Shown here piece after piece: positions 13,161 through 26,714 of a DNA stretch of 64,000 nt. The notes under the pieces are model-generated. The model worked only from the letters and a program-made list of their open reading frames with translations, was not told the DNA's origin and searched no databases. Location of the stretch: contig WBMV01001915.1 in assembly GCA_013396655.1 (NCBI GenBank), forward strand, positions 248,001-312,000, given 5' to 3'. Every line of letters begins with the position of its first letter. The first letter of the stretch is position 1. The translations under genes and the position numbers were made by a program. Source of the stretch: Campylorhamphus procurvoides (lineage: Eukaryota > Chordata > Aves > Passeriformes > Dendrocolaptidae).

Positions 13161-14940
13161 ATAACAGAGAGAAAAACTTCAGATTGAAGTTACCAAATAA
13201 CTGAGACAGCATGATATTTAAATCAAATCTAGGCCAGCTAAACAATATAGATTCTCTCTAGTGCTGAGACATGCTTGAACACTGTACAAAGAGGTGACAT
13301 CCTTCATTTAATAGCTCTTATAGTAGAGACCAGATTAGATCAGAAATAGTAATGTAGTGCATCGTATTTGACTTGATATTCAAATACATCAGTACAGTTA
13401 CATAGCTCTGTACTATCACAAGTGTAAAATTTAGGTTTCTAGGTGAGTAAGTGGTTAATTTTTTTCCTTCCCCAACCAGACACTTCCCAGATTTGTCTAA
13501 AGGTGACTTCATCTTTTGTCCATTGTTCATTTGAACTCAGAGAAAGTAGAAATGTACATGAAACTGCCATTTCCGTAGTCTACAAGAGAGCTGGTGAAAC
13601 ACAAGACTGCTGCAAAGACTTGCCAGGAAAATTGTTCATCAGTGTCTGCATGATATTCATAGCTTTCATTATACACGTTTTTTCCCCTCTTCTTCATTCC
13701 CTCATGTCTCATATCACATTCCAGTCACACACTCAAGCTCCCTGCTCTCTTTCAGTACTCCTCCCTCTTTTGCACTGTCACCCTTCTTCCTTTCCCTTCT
13801 TTTTTAGTTCTACTCTTTCCAGGTACTTTAAATCTCCCTCTTACAGAAGTTTACTTAAAAAATTTACCACAGTTGATAACAGTACAAATCATTGTTTTGC
13901 TCTATTTAGTTGTACATTAAAACCCTTATCACTTTGGTTTCACAATACAAACTGTAAACTTTGGAGAGAACTGAAAAATCTTGTGTCTGTCTATATTTGA
14001 ATGGTGGATAGCACAGTGGAGACCTTCAGATAGGACCTCGGACAGCTGGGCACTATAAACTTATGTTGAACCGTATGACAACATTGCAACAGTTTTCTTA
14101 AATACTGACCAGACAAAATATGTATATACCTTGAAATATATAGTATACATGTATAACTATAAAAATTGCTTAAATAGTTTTTTATATTTATGTTATTCAA
14201 ATACAAGTAACCTTTTTTCATGTAAAATACACTTATCCTATACAGCTTCCTTAATTGACAATGAGAGCCTTTCAGAGTGTATTATATGGATTTTCCTCAA
14301 AATAGGATGAAATAGGAAAAATGTGTAAAATATTACATGCTTTAGGCATCTCCATTTTCCTAGGCAGAATATCTCAGTGTCAAATTTGAATTGAGATAAA
14401 CAGGAATGAGGACAATTTATACTGATGGTGAATATACTTGTAGGCTGAAAGGAAATTAATTAAAAAGCATAAAATATAACATCATTTTTTTCAGGAAAAT
14501 TGTTTTGTTTAAAAATAAGCTTGCATATTTAAATGCAAAAAAACCTCCTGTTGAAATATACAAACACTATCTGTGACACAAGCAAAGGCATTTTGCAGCA
14601 TTTCAGTGACCCTTCACAAAGTGCAGCAAGAAGTTCCCCCAAACAGAAGTACAGCTCACGTTGATTCCTGAGAAGCAAGGAATTAATGCATTAAGTAGGT
14701 TCCAGCAAACGGAAAAGAAAAGCTTCCGTCCAACCTGAAAAGGATCTTTGCTGAAAAAAAAATAAAATAGGTTTAGTAAATGTCCAGAGAAAAAAAAAGA
14801 TGTTCGACCATTTTCTTCATTCCATAGAATATTGATGATTAGGCAACTTCAACAGGATCTCCAAATGATCAAACTGTAACACATAAACAGTATGTACATT
14901 TCAATGGTAACGTGAGAGAGAACATAAATCAAGTTCCTAC

Positions 14941-15182
14941 CAGTCTGGCTGAGTTGTGATGTGCTACGGCTTTTTCTGGAGAGACCCACGATGGCGACCA
15001 TCTTTGCACCGATGCTGGACCGTCTCTTCTTGCTGCCCCCACCAACAGTGCCCACTGCCGTGTCCGACTGGCTGCCATCGTTCTTCTCTAGTGTGTACAT
15101 GTCCCCGCTGATGCTTGTACTCTTAGTCATGTTCTTTCCTGAGACGCCCATCTGTCTGCTTTGCATTTTGGATGTAAAGACA
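14941..15182 (-). CDS. RIMS2: RIMS2 242-nt coding exon (KKRRSSIGAKMVAIVGLSRK)
   Basis: The exon starts with T, completing the split Ser codon, and reads VFTSKMQSRQMGVSGKNM, then STSISGDMYTLEKNDGSQSD, then KKRRSSIGAKMVAIVGLSRK, and ends SRSTSQLSQT plus a single G. The acceptor is TGGCTGACAG and the donor ACTG|GTAGGA. The 80 complete codons match the conserved block upstream of the C2B domain in RIM proteins; the GLSRKSRS ending is RIM2-like rather than RIM1-like. The RRSS site fits a basophilic kinase consensus. Homologous sequence also occurs in the short gamma-type RIM proteins, so this exon is probably shared by most isoforms. The open frame continues upstream of the acceptor, but that part has no RIM similarity and is taken as intron. 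Confidence 0.95.
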
Positions 15183-17660
15183 CTGTCAGCCAGTAGATGG
15201 ATAAACAGTGCAGACAAAGAAGAGTAAAAAGGGGAAGACAGAAAAGGACAGGTTTCAGATGGAAGGTTTTGGGAGACTAGAGGGTAAAAGCAGCTAATCA
15301 CACAGGGAGGGTTTGGTTTTAGGAGGTAAAAAGGAGCAACTTTAATTCTAGGTTCTTGTTTGGTCTACCATAAAAATACTTGACTCATCAAATTTTTTTT
15401 AAAATAACAAGCTCTTATTTACTGATGATTTTAGACATTTTACCAGCAAAAGCATATCAAAGAATTAATGTATCAATTTATCATATAACCACTTTTTGTT
15501 TGGGAAATTTAAGTTCTGCAGTCAGTATTCTGCCCCTCTTCTTCTCACATATATACACAAAAATAACCTATATTCCTCTGGGAAACAGACACTTGATTCC
15601 TTACTAAGTAGAAAAGGATGTCAGTCTGAAGCCTAGTTTTGGTTTCTAAACACTCAGACATTTCAAGGATGTTTTCAGTAATCTGGTTTAGCTCAATCAT
15701 CATACAGTAATGAACACCCATAGGTTTTTTGCTCACTCCCTTTATCAACAAATACAGGTATTAGATATGTATTTCATACAGCATTTGGCTGCTACGTGAC
15801 ATAGATCATCATTACTGATAAAATGGATTTTAATTCTAACATACCTTTTGTACTCATTTACAGACTGGTTTTATATGCTATGTGTGGCTGCATTTAAATT
15901 ACCTGCAGCAGCATTTCACATGTCCCACAGGGCTCTGATCTACCAGTGGCCCAGGCTAGGGGGCCTTTCCTTTCCACAGAAATGGCAACATACACTGTAT
16001 TAGTACTTATCCAGATTTTGCCCTGACGTCTAACTGGTAGGTGTCTGGACAAATATCCAGAACTGAAAACTGGAGTGCACAGGGACCTTAGAATATATAG
16101 AGAATTTTCTATTTCAATGAAGGTTTTCCACAGAACTTAAACCTTTATTATTCTTTTCACTATAGTGCATCTCACTAAAAAGTCCCCTTGAGATGCGGTT
16201 TTAAACAATCCATAAAACAGTGGAATACTTCTGGAAACCAAGGAAAATGATTTTTTTTGTCAAATCACCAGTATGTAAAGGCCAAAAGCAAATATTTTTG
16301 CTTTTTCAACAGATTTTCAAATACATGCAGAGTCTGTTCCTAGAGCTTTACTGCTCAGAAAACGGCTCTATAGTAAATTTTAGTGGGTATAGTCTCAAAC
16401 CTTTTTCCCTTAGCTATAATGGCCTGAATCTATTTCTAAAAATGAAGAGGTTATTGCTTCTTTATGAAGTTTTTGCAATACATATTCTGTGAATAATTAA
16501 TCTATGGGATTAAGGCTGTGCCCTCAAAAGCAAAGGGAAATTGGGATGAGGCAACTAATATATCTGAGAGGTAGCCATAAAGTGCTCCTCTGCTCTTTGG
16601 TTGACAGCTGCATGAAGGCTCAAAATGTAGTTTAGCCACAACCCAGAGGTAAAGCTAAAAGCTAGTTCATAGAAGAAGTAGACCTCTAACATCAAGTGAA
16701 AAAAACACTGAGTATGCTTCTCAGGGAAGGGAAAATATAAATGAGAGTTTGGATCAACAGATACAGAAGCACAAAACACTGCACTGAGAGAGCCATAATG
16801 GCTTTGCCTGGACAGACAATAACAAAAGACTGAAACACAGTGGTAACCTGAAAGCATCTTTCTTATGCATTTTTAACTCTCTTTGTTGTTTTGTTAGTAC
16901 ATACTGACTCTCACTGGTACATTTATCATCAATAAGGAATGGGAGAGGATGTGGGTAAAGAGGAAGGCAGGGAAGACAATAAAAGAGGATTTGTATTTCT
17001 GTGTCTTTTTAGCACCATGACAACTTACTTGTCAGATGATAAGAGTACATGCTGACATCACATGCTGTACTTTTTTATCAAATTAACATCTTTAGAGATT
17101 GATTCACAGAAAAGAGATGACACAGTAACCAGTTTTCAGTTTCACCACTACCTTTATAAAAAATACTAGAGGTCTAGTGAGAACATTGTGGGGAAGAGCC
17201 AGTATCTTCAACTTTATCTTAAGAAAAATTCTAAGAATCAGAAAATTAGAGCCCCTTATCCAGAAATGCTATTTTTAACCTAAGTTCTCAAAGGAAATAC
17301 AATTAATATGACTGTGATTTCAGTCACATCTCCCTCTTTTCAATATTTTTTTAAATCATTTCAAATTAGACAGAGCAGTAGAAAACAAGAGCTATTTAGT
17401 TTCTAAAACTGTTTTGAAAACAGTTCCCTGAAGAGAGATCTTATAAATGCCTCTTTGGGGAAAGTTTGCAGTAATAAGTCATTATTGAATCTCTGTTATT
17501 TCATGTAGCAGCTCATTCACATACAAAGACTGGTGGGGGAAGTAACTTTTTACTGCTACAGAACAGCCTATTTCAATGATCCAATTTTCAAAAATAATAC
17601 CCAGAAAATCAGTGGGTTCCTGTCATATGGAAAATAGTAATTAATGCATTGTTTTGTAAG

Positions 17661-17706
17661 TGATTTAACATTCAGTAAATTTAACATTCAGTGATTTAAC
17701 ATTCAG
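17661..17706 (+). repeat. Three copies of TTAACATTCAG
   Basis: The 11-mer TTAACATTCAG occurs at 17665, 17681 and 17696, that is at 16- and 15-nt spacing, with similar linkers. This is a short local duplication. Confidence 0.85.
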
Positions 17707-19786
17707 GTCTTATGTCATAGCAGTGGAAACAGAAATATTATACTTTCTCATATAAAAGCTACACTGAGAAGAAAGTTGCCATTTTCTGAGTGCAATGTGG
17801 CTTTGAGGTGCTTTGTGTGCCCTTTTGAAGATGTGTAATTTTATTTAAGTGGAATGGATTACAATACTTGCCCTTATTAAAGAAATCAATGTGTTTAAAG
17901 AGGTTGGCATGCAAACAAAGTTGCTATAATATCACTGTGCAGTTAGCTATGAAACTACTATGCATTACAGAAATTTGCTCCTTCACTGCTATCTAAAGTC
18001 TTCTGTATCAAAAGATGAAGTTTTGCTGCGTGACCTGCAAATGATGTAGACTTCATTCAGACATTCTTTCAACCAACTGAGAAAAGTAGGAAAGGGAATT
18101 CAAGTGAGGAAAAAGGGATATAGATTTATATTTAGATTTATGCGGATATACCAAATACTAGTATAAACGGCTAATACTGAAAATTCTTTCACAAACTTCT
18201 ATTTTTTTTTTCCAGTACAGTTCTAAAACTATTTGCATTAATTGAAGGTTTGGGGGTTTTCCCCTTCTTCTCTAAAAGCGGCAGAGAAGACATCTTTTCT
18301 ACAGTCCCAGCTAGCAAAGAGTTCCTGGAGAAAGCCATCATGCTTAGTTTTTTCTCAATTCTCTCAACCAAAAAAGCTTCGAGAAACAAGTACTAGAAGA
18401 GTTCTGAGGGGTTTATAGAGCCTTATAATAAACCTACAATGCTCATGAGCACTTCCTTCATCATCACTCTGCAACCTCTTTAGCCATCCAAACTCTCATT
18501 CACTAGTTGTCTTGGTGGATGCTTAATATTATCACCAGTAGAAGCCATCCTTCTACCCAGGCTGCTTTTTTATAGTGCCAGAAATTGATCATTCTTAGAA
18601 AAATTCAGTGCTGTATGTCAGACTTGGTTTCTTTCTGTGGTAACAGAAAGTTGGACTTCAGAGTAAAATTTAGAGAGTATATCATATAACCAGAAATTAT
18701 TGGTTTTTCCTACATGTACATATATATAAACATAATCACAGATACATCTAGTTCAACATTTTAAAATTGACATTAAGTAAAAGTAATTTATGAGATTCTA
18801 TGACTCAATAAATAGATGTGCACTAAAAACAGGGTTGTCATGGTGCCTTTTAAGATATTAATCTTAAAAATATCCTCAGCAAAGACAATATGCAGCCAGA
18901 TGAGAGGGAGGAAGGAATGAAATAATTAACTATCTTAGTTCAAATAATATGTGCATAGTGGCATAATACCATTACTAGAACCAAAACAAGAATAAAATCA
19001 TCACACAACCCTAGCTGTGTGGCAGCCCATGGCCTACAGCAATAGCAGAGTGAAGATGGCAGCCAGGCTATTGATTTTAGTTTGAGAGGACCAACCAGGC
19101 TCACACAGGAACATTGCTTCTTGCATTATCCCTAAAATCAGGAAAGCACCTGAGGACACCAAGAGCTGCACACAGGTCTCTGTGTAAGTATCTAGTCGGT
19201 TGCTTCAACTTTCCAGTGAACAGAGAAAAAGGAAGGATTACTCTGCTCAGTGTTCCACTTCAATCACTTTCTTTTCTAGTTTTTTTGAGTGTGAGAAGTA
19301 ACTTTTCACACCCTGCCACAACATTCCAATGTAGTCTCTCCACAAACAAGCAGGGGAAGGACTCAAATACAAGTTAAATGATTAATAACAGAGAAGTGTA
19401 ACATAAACCCTGAAATCTGATCATCAATTAGAATAATCTATTTAAAATAAACTTAAGACAGGTGTTAAGTATTTTTATATTTTCCCAAGTGATATTTACT
19501 CCAGATAGTCAGTGCTCAGTTGAGCATGTCAGCTTCCTATGTATTTTACAGTACATTTTCTTATAATTGTTTATGGTCACCTACACTATGGATAAGTTTT
19601 AGAGGAATACATTCTCGAAGCTAAAGCAGAAAGTTCTTTAAAAACAATGAGAAAAATAATACATTAGAAAGCAAATTACAGTAAGACATCAATATAAATT
19701 TGTAATGTAAAGCCAACAGTAGAGTATGACAGCCCTAATGACTAGATAATATTATTTAAAATATGATAGAAAACTGAGACTGATCT

Positions 19787-20684
19787 ATGACATTTAAAGG
19801 TATTCTAAGTAAGTGTGCTGATGATACTAAATTGGAAGGAGCTGTTGACTCCCTCAGAGGCAGAGAGGCTCTGCAGAGAGAGCTCCATAAATTAGAGGGC
19901 TGGACAATTACCAACCACATGGAGTTTAGCAAAGATAAGTGCCTGATTCTGCACCTGGGATGGGGGATGTCGGTACAGTGTGGGCAATGAGAGGCTGGAG
20001 AGCAATGCTACAGTGAGGGACCTGGGGGTCATAGGCCAATTGAATGTGAGTCAGCAGTGCCCTGGCAGCCAGGAGGGCCAACCCTGTCCTGGGGGGCATC
20101 AGGCAAAGCATCGCCAGCCTGTCAAGGGAGGGGATTGTCCCACTCTGCTCTGCACTGGAGTGGCCTCACCTTGGATATTGTGTGCAGTTCTGGGTGCCAC
20201 AATATAAAAAAGATATAAAGTTATTAGGAACTGTCCAAAGGAGGGCTAAGAGGATGGTGAAGCGTCTAGAGGGGAAGTCATATGAGGAGCAGCTGATGTC
20301 AATTGGCTTACTCAGCCTGGAAAAGAGGTGACTGAGGGGAGACCTCATAGTGGTCTACAGCTTCCTGTTGAGGGGAAGTGGAGGGACAGGCACTGATCTC
20401 GTCTCTGTAGTGACCGGTGACAGGATGCAAGGGAAAGGCCTGAAGTTTTGTCAGGGGAGGTGTTAGGGTATCAGGAAAAGGTTCATCACCCAGAGGGTTG
20501 TTGGGCTCTCGAAAAGGCTCCCCAGGGAAGTGGTTACAGCACCAAGTCTGAGAGAGTTCAAGAAGCATCTGGACAATGCTCTCAGGCACATGGTGACTGG
20601 AGGTGTCCTGGGCAGGGCCAGGAGTTGGCCTTTGATGATCCTTGTGGGTCCCTTCTAAGTCAGAAAATTCTGTGATTCTGTGAA
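19787..20684 (+). mobile_element. CR1 LINE, 5'-truncated, with reverse transcriptase remnant
   Basis: About 0.9 kb of CR1 in sense orientation. Its first part still reads, in one frame, the reverse transcriptase segment [14 protein letters not shown] and then [17 protein letters not shown], with the ADD catalytic pair in place, before the frame is lost near 19990. The next frame carries [15 protein letters not shown], so a frameshift separates the two parts. The non-coding 3' part runs to TTCTGTGATTCTGTGAA. It is 5'-truncated and broken, and cannot make an active protein. Confidence 0.92.
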
Positions 20685-22531
20685 ATTTAATACAGTCCTT
20701 GTAGTCATTGAAGAGTCCTGTGCCACACCTGTAACAGTTAATAAAATGGCTCAGGCCTGTTCTTTGACCTTGACAGCCTGCATACACACAGCTAGCTTAC
20801 ATCCTTCCCCAAATAGTGCATCCTGACAGAAGGAAACTGATTCTGACCTTTGCTATCTCCTGAATTGTCCCTGAGCTGAATCAGGGACACCTTATCAGTG
20901 TGTCCAGTACAAAGCTATGCCAAATAGAACGCAAGCTGTTTAAACAGTATGTCCTGGCCCTGTGTAGCTCACTGTTATAGACTTAACCATAACTTTAACT
21001 TAACCTTAAATTCCTTCATGATACTAAAAATCAAAATGTTTTCTAATTCTGCTATTTAATGGGCCAATAAGGTTTTTCTGAATGCTTTTAAAGAAAAACA
21101 GTAAACAACTACAAAACTGCTTTCTACTTGGCTTTCTGAGAAGGCAATATTACATTTCTGGACTTTTAAAGGCATTAATCTTCAAGATCTCTTTTCAGAA
21201 ACTCAGCGGTTTTCAAAACAGTCAATTACGCTCTGGAAAAAAATATGCTTTCAAAGTTTTCCAGACTCCTATTACAGCAGATAATCAGAAAGAATCATGT
21301 TTTTCCCCCCGGTTTGTCAATATTTTAGTGATTTACAGAAAGATTACAAAACATTGGTAGAGAACTCTCCAAACACAATGTCTAGAACTGTCTGCTTGCA
21401 AAACAATCCCTTCTGGAGTTGCTGGATAGAGGGGAATACTGTAAAGCACCTGGAAAAAACCTCATAGAAAAAAAGCAGAGTAGATCTCACAAGATCTTTG
21501 ATTTAGTCTTTGGTCTACTTTAGGCAGACCATCCCCTTGATATCAGTCTAAGAAGGAAAGGAACTGTTCGTGAGGTTTGCATTAAAGAGAAGGAAGATTC
21601 AACAGTTCTCTAAAGGCAGAGAAAATGATTTGAAGCCATTTTATACGTGACAGTATATGGCTTGTAACTCTTGCACTGGGTAAGATGAACTGCACTATGA
21701 GAAAATGCCCCAGATCCTAGATAAACAGGTTACAGATAAAAATTTGGTTTAGTCAACATTTTTTGACGTTACGTAGTAAAAAACAAGTCAGAAACTTCAT
21801 CCAACCTCTCGCAGTTTCTGATGGATGTGAAAGTGTTTAATAATTTCACAAGAAAATTCTAATTACTCCTAAAATTCAAATAACTACTTGATAATATTGT
21901 TGGCTGTTATATTTTCAGTGAAGCAGGCGCAGACACAATAAATTGCCATTGTTTCATAGGTACCACATGAAAAGTCCTGTTGCCATAGTTAAGAACCTGC
22001 AGTGTTTGGCTGCAGCTTTTGAATCAGTTGCAAAGTTAGAAGGCATCTTGGTCAGATTCTTGTCTACAGAAACAGAAGTCTTTTACAGAAACTGGCTGAT
22101 TAGTAGAGTAAGTCACAAATTTTCCCAGAAATCTTTTGTTTAGGCCAGAAAAACAAAAATAAAAACCAAAACAAAAACTAAAAACCACACTGACACCCAG
22201 GAGTCCTTATGCTTTATCATGCCTTTTGAAACTTAAAGTATGTGGCAGACTAACCAGAATGGGGATGGAGTTGCTGAAGACAATTACTCTTCTGGAAGCT
22301 CTTGCTGCTATAAAGAGCAACTATGAAGTCCCACAGGCTAAAGAACCTCATTAAGATTTTTGCAGGCATCCTATGTCATTGCAGAGCAGTACTGCCCATG
22401 CTTTCTGTACATGGATCAAATCAACAGGCAGGAAGGAGAAAGGCTAAACTAGGAAAATACACTGAATTAGTCTTTTTCCATAGATAAGAAATACAAATGA
22501 CAAAGAGGCTCAAACCCAAATCTTAGGACAC

Positions 22532-22556
22532 CATGGTCATGGTCATCATGGTCATT
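22532..22556 (+). repeat. CATGGTCAT short tandem repeat
   Basis: The words CATGGTCATGGTCAT and CATGGTCAT follow each other directly, giving three GGTCAT units in 25 nt. Confidence 0.75.
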
Positions 22557-25500
22557 CATATCCTTTCAGACACCCTTTGCCACCATCTAATTTTTCGCTC
22601 CTTATCAAAACAATAATTAGATTCTTGTAAGGCGAACACCTCTCTTTCCCTCACTTGTAAAATAATATCACAATGTATCTTCCATCTCAAAATAAGTCCC
22701 AATGACAGAAATCCCAGCTGTGAAGCTTAGCTTCCTCTTCTCTCTTCACTAACCTGGTAAGTTCTGCTGTAGTAAAGTACCACTAAAGTTATATAAAACT
22801 GACTTTTAAATCAGGCCCTGGCCCTGAACCATAGGAGTTTATGGCAGAAAGCAGCACAGGGAACAATACAGGATACTTACACCCAGTGACTTTCTAATCA
22901 CTAACAAATTACAAAGAATATCACCTGTTCTAAAAAGAATAAATAAAAATGTCATTCTATCTGTTTCAATGACTGATAGACCAAAGTTATTATGAAAAAC
23001 TTGATTTTTTTTCACTTATCAATGAATACACTTTACCAAAGCCCAGTATTATGAAGCACATGCATTTTCCCAATCTACAATATTATTAATACTTGTAAAT
23101 GTGAAGGAAATTATATCAATACAATCTATTGTACTGTATATTGTTGGTAGGATTTTGGAGGATTCTGTTTGTACTTTTGCAATGTTCTTTACAGCAGTAA
23201 TGGAAATGAATACTTGTAATCTCATTGTTCTGCCAAAAATGTATGTATCAGAGAATCATATTTACACTTAAGTCACTTGGTGGACCTTGCAGATGTCTTT
23301 GTTTCCCACAGCAAAGTCAATATTACTGCTTTCCAGCTTAGTTCTCTGGTAATGATCCCTAATGAACATAAGACATCCACAATGGAAAAAATCTACTTTG
23401 CCAAGTGTGCCATACAAGTGTACTGTGATATCCTAGGGATAGGATTTTAACCATTTTTCAATTGTTGTAATAGATATTTTCTAATATATGTCTCTTGTGA
23501 GATTGGAAGACTCACTGAAGGCTCTGTTTACAGCTTTTTGCTAGGAGATGAATTTTAATGCCATTTTTAATAGACCTTTTAACTCAGTCAGAGAGGCTCT
23601 CATTTCATTAATTTACTGAAGAAGTTTAACAAAAACAGCATTATGGGGACAGCTGTGATGTAGGAAAAATCATTTCCATGGGAACAACACTTCTGGCCAA
23701 TGCATGTACTCATCTGCCAGTTCACATCAAAGAGAGACACTGCAGGTTCAAAATTACAATGACTTATTCTCTGGAGATCCAGTTGGTCAAAAATTATTCT
23801 ATTAACCTATTACTCATATAAATTTCTAATAGCTCCTGGTCTGACTTAATTATTAGGTTTATTTTATTGAAATTATAACAAGAAAGCTGTGAGGTGGGGA
23901 ATAAAGAGCTGATTATAATCTATTTCATTATGTACCTTACTATTCAAAGAAAACTTGTATCCATATCTCAAAATAAGGGTAACAACATTTTTAAATGAAG
24001 ATTCTTTTTCAAAGGTCTCTTTCACTACAAATGAGAAATACCTCACCTGCTACAGTGTATATGTGTATGTGTTGACTTGAACTGGATCGTAGGCTCTCTG
24101 TTAGGTATAAAGCTCTCCACACTGCTTTATTATTATCAATTAATAGATGTATAGCTTTTTCCATATCTAAAATGCTGTTTTTTAAACAGGAACAAATTTC
24201 AAAATTGTTTTGGGTCAGACACTATTTAACAAACATTGCCACAATGGATGAGCAATGCAGCAAAAAAACTGTAACAGCTGTTTCTATACCCTGGACTTCA
24301 GAGTTTTTTGATAAGTTTTCACCATCTCTGATAGAATATTTGACTCTATTTTTTTAATATAGAAATTCAATTGATAATAATTTTTAAAATTTAAAGTTAT
24401 AATGAAAATTATTTTATTAATATTCATCTACTGTTGATAAATTTTCAAGTTTTCCTGTACAAAGTTACACAAAAGCTTTATTACCCTGCTAACAGTAGTA
24501 AATCTTTGATGAAATCCCTTCCTTTGATACAGTGAACTAAATCAGCCATTTACCCTGCATGGTTGCAAAATAAGTCTAGCGAGAAAATTAGTTGGTTCCA
24601 GAAGTCTTGCATTAGTCACCTGTCATGTTCCTTGGTAAATACAAGCAGTCCGTATGAGCTCTGAAGGCTTGGCAAAAAAGAAAGTGCCCTGCAGTCAAAG
24701 ACAGAGTGAGTTTTGAATAACATCCACGTTCTTTGAGTTAGGAAGCATCTTCTTTAACCTGGCCTGGCAAAGAAACAGTTGTATTTGTAAAAGCCTGATA
24801 ACAACTAGTTTGCCAAATTAAAACTGATCATGAGCAACCTGATTTAATTGAGAGTGTCTTACAGAAATGTAGTTAACCTGAAAGTGAAATGTTGAGTGTG
24901 TGTTCCAACATATTGTTGAATTACAGTCTTGGAAAAAGAATGAAAGGGAGGAGTCAGTTTTCTGTATTAACACTGATAAATCCCAAACTGTACTGCAAAC
25001 TTGGCTAGTGCTGCTCAGGTTTCTTGAAAGACTGACTAGAGCTCTATGAAATGAAAAGCAAGCAGTGGATTGATAAACCAAACTTTAAATCCACTCTGTG
25101 TCCCAGACCTGAAAATCACCTGAGAAATAAAGAAAGGCTTTATCTAAATAAATTGCTGTGTCAATTTGGATTTCACTATAGTCGCATCTATACTTCACTG
25201 ATGCTTTGACTAGTACTGCACAAAGTGAATATGCTTGTGCTTGTTTTAATGATTATGTGCATGTGTGGTAGTGGCTGTTTAAAGGAAAAAATAACTCTGA
25301 CATTTCCTTCATTCCTTGTAAATTCAGCTTGCTTGAGGACTCTGAAAAATCAGGATCAGAATAGGCACTGCTAACATCTCCTAAACCCATAGCATATCTC
25401 TGAATTAATCTTCTGGGACTGAGAACTAAACGGACATGAGCAAGAGATCTGAAGCCATAATTACCTCAACCAAAGAGACATTATCTGGGACATCATGATC

Positions 25501-26639
25501 TTGCCTGGCTGGGTTCTGTCAGTTTGACAAAATGACTTTGAGTCACTTTTGGTCTCTCAGGGAAATTATAAAAGCATAAAGAAAACTTAAGACCATCATA
25601 AAAAGAAAATGTTGTGAGGAAATGTGTCTTACATCTTTCTAAACAAGAGCCTGCAAACTTTGTTCTTTTGAGCTGGGGAAGGGAAGTCTATGATGAGATC
25701 TCCCTGCTGAGGCAGTGCGTACTTTGCAAACCATACACATTTGGAGCAGCTCTCCTCTTGTTTACCTTAGGCCTCCATAGGAATTGTGCTCATGTTTTGG
25801 CTCCCAGTGGTATTTGTAAGGAAATTTTATTTCCTACTGGGGGTCATCTGGTGACACATCTCCCAGCTTGCTTACATAGTGCCTTATGGACTTGAAGAGG
25901 AATATGAACACCACACAGGCACAGTGTTATTACTGAGAATGCTCAGGTGCTTGAACAAATAACGTTAAAAGCAGATATATGGGCAATGGCAAACCATTGG
26001 AGCATGATCTTACCTTATCTAGTAAGTACACAATAGCAAGAGTACCAAATACAATACTTGCCAGATGGGTCTGGCAATGTATTTCAATGGCAATGGCACA
26101 AAACCAGTGACTACATTTTAGACATACTCTATGAAGTAACATGAAGAAATTTACGTTTGTTAGAAAGCTAAGTGATAAGCTTATTAATTACTTTTAATAA
26201 AGTACATACAGAGGAATATATATTAATTTTACAGAATTTTGTCACTTTTCTAATAAAATAATACTCAAGTAAAGAGAGTGAAAACACACATCACTGAGTC
26301 AGAAACCCAGAATCATAATACCAAAGAAAGTCCTTATGAGCTTCAACATTCAGTTCCTTGGGTTTTTTAAGTTTCTACCTGACTTTTGTTGTTGCTGTTG
26401 CTATTCTTGTCCACAGACCTGTTGTGCTCAATCCTGTACAAAATAAGATAAAAAAATCTGTCTATTCAATAACTTATGAGTCAATCTAGTTTTAAATATC
26501 TTCAGAAAATTAATTTTTTTAACACATTCAAAAGTGCAAAAACTAATATTTGCTTCAAAGCTTCATTTTATGTTTTCCCTTCATCCTTAGTTCCCTGCCT
26601 ATCTACAGGGCTTTCCCCTGCATTTCTTTATTTTCTGGA

Positions 26640-26714
26640 GGGTTTTTTGTTTGTTTGTTAGGGGGTTTTTGTTTGGTTTTTTGTTTTGTTTTTTTTGTTT
26701 GTTTTGGTTTTTTG
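26640..26714. repeat. (GTTT)n / T-rich simple repeat
   Basis: About 75 nt of GTTT, GTTTT and GGTTTT units with only one TTAGGGGG interruption. Confidence 0.9.

Larger units (their letters stand above)
1..14940 (-). other. RIMS2: RIMS2 intron after the 242-nt exon (partial)
   Basis: The intron begins GTAGGAAC at 14940. I found no block resembling the next expected RIM segment (the KKLRSTVQRSTETG region) or the C2B domain, so the next constitutive exon is probably beyond the left edge. Contents I can name are an antisense CR1 end (12356-12600), an adjacent GC-rich patch (about 12601-13060), AT repeats (959-1000 and 2530-2574), a 10-nt tandem repeat (3876-3915), a poly-T (6893-6914) and hairpin sequences at 11371-11430 and 13130-13160. 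Confidence 0.65.

Noticed and set aside
13443..14000. Longest plus-strand open frame (185 codons)
   Set aside because: AT-rich, no recognisable domain, no splice or promoter context, and on the opposite strand inside a RIMS2 intron; most likely chance.
14961..15227. Plus-strand 88-codon frame
   Set aside because: Antisense shadow of the 242-nt RIMS2 exon.
15183..15301. Upstream extension of the 242-nt exon as an N-terminal leader
   Set aside because: The open frame continues past the acceptor, but this part has no RIM similarity and a phase-matching acceptor marks the exon start. A promoter-driven short isoform was considered but has no visible support.
20308..20787. 159-codon minus-strand frame
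   Set aside because: It lies antisense over the CR1 copy; a repeat-derived chance frame.
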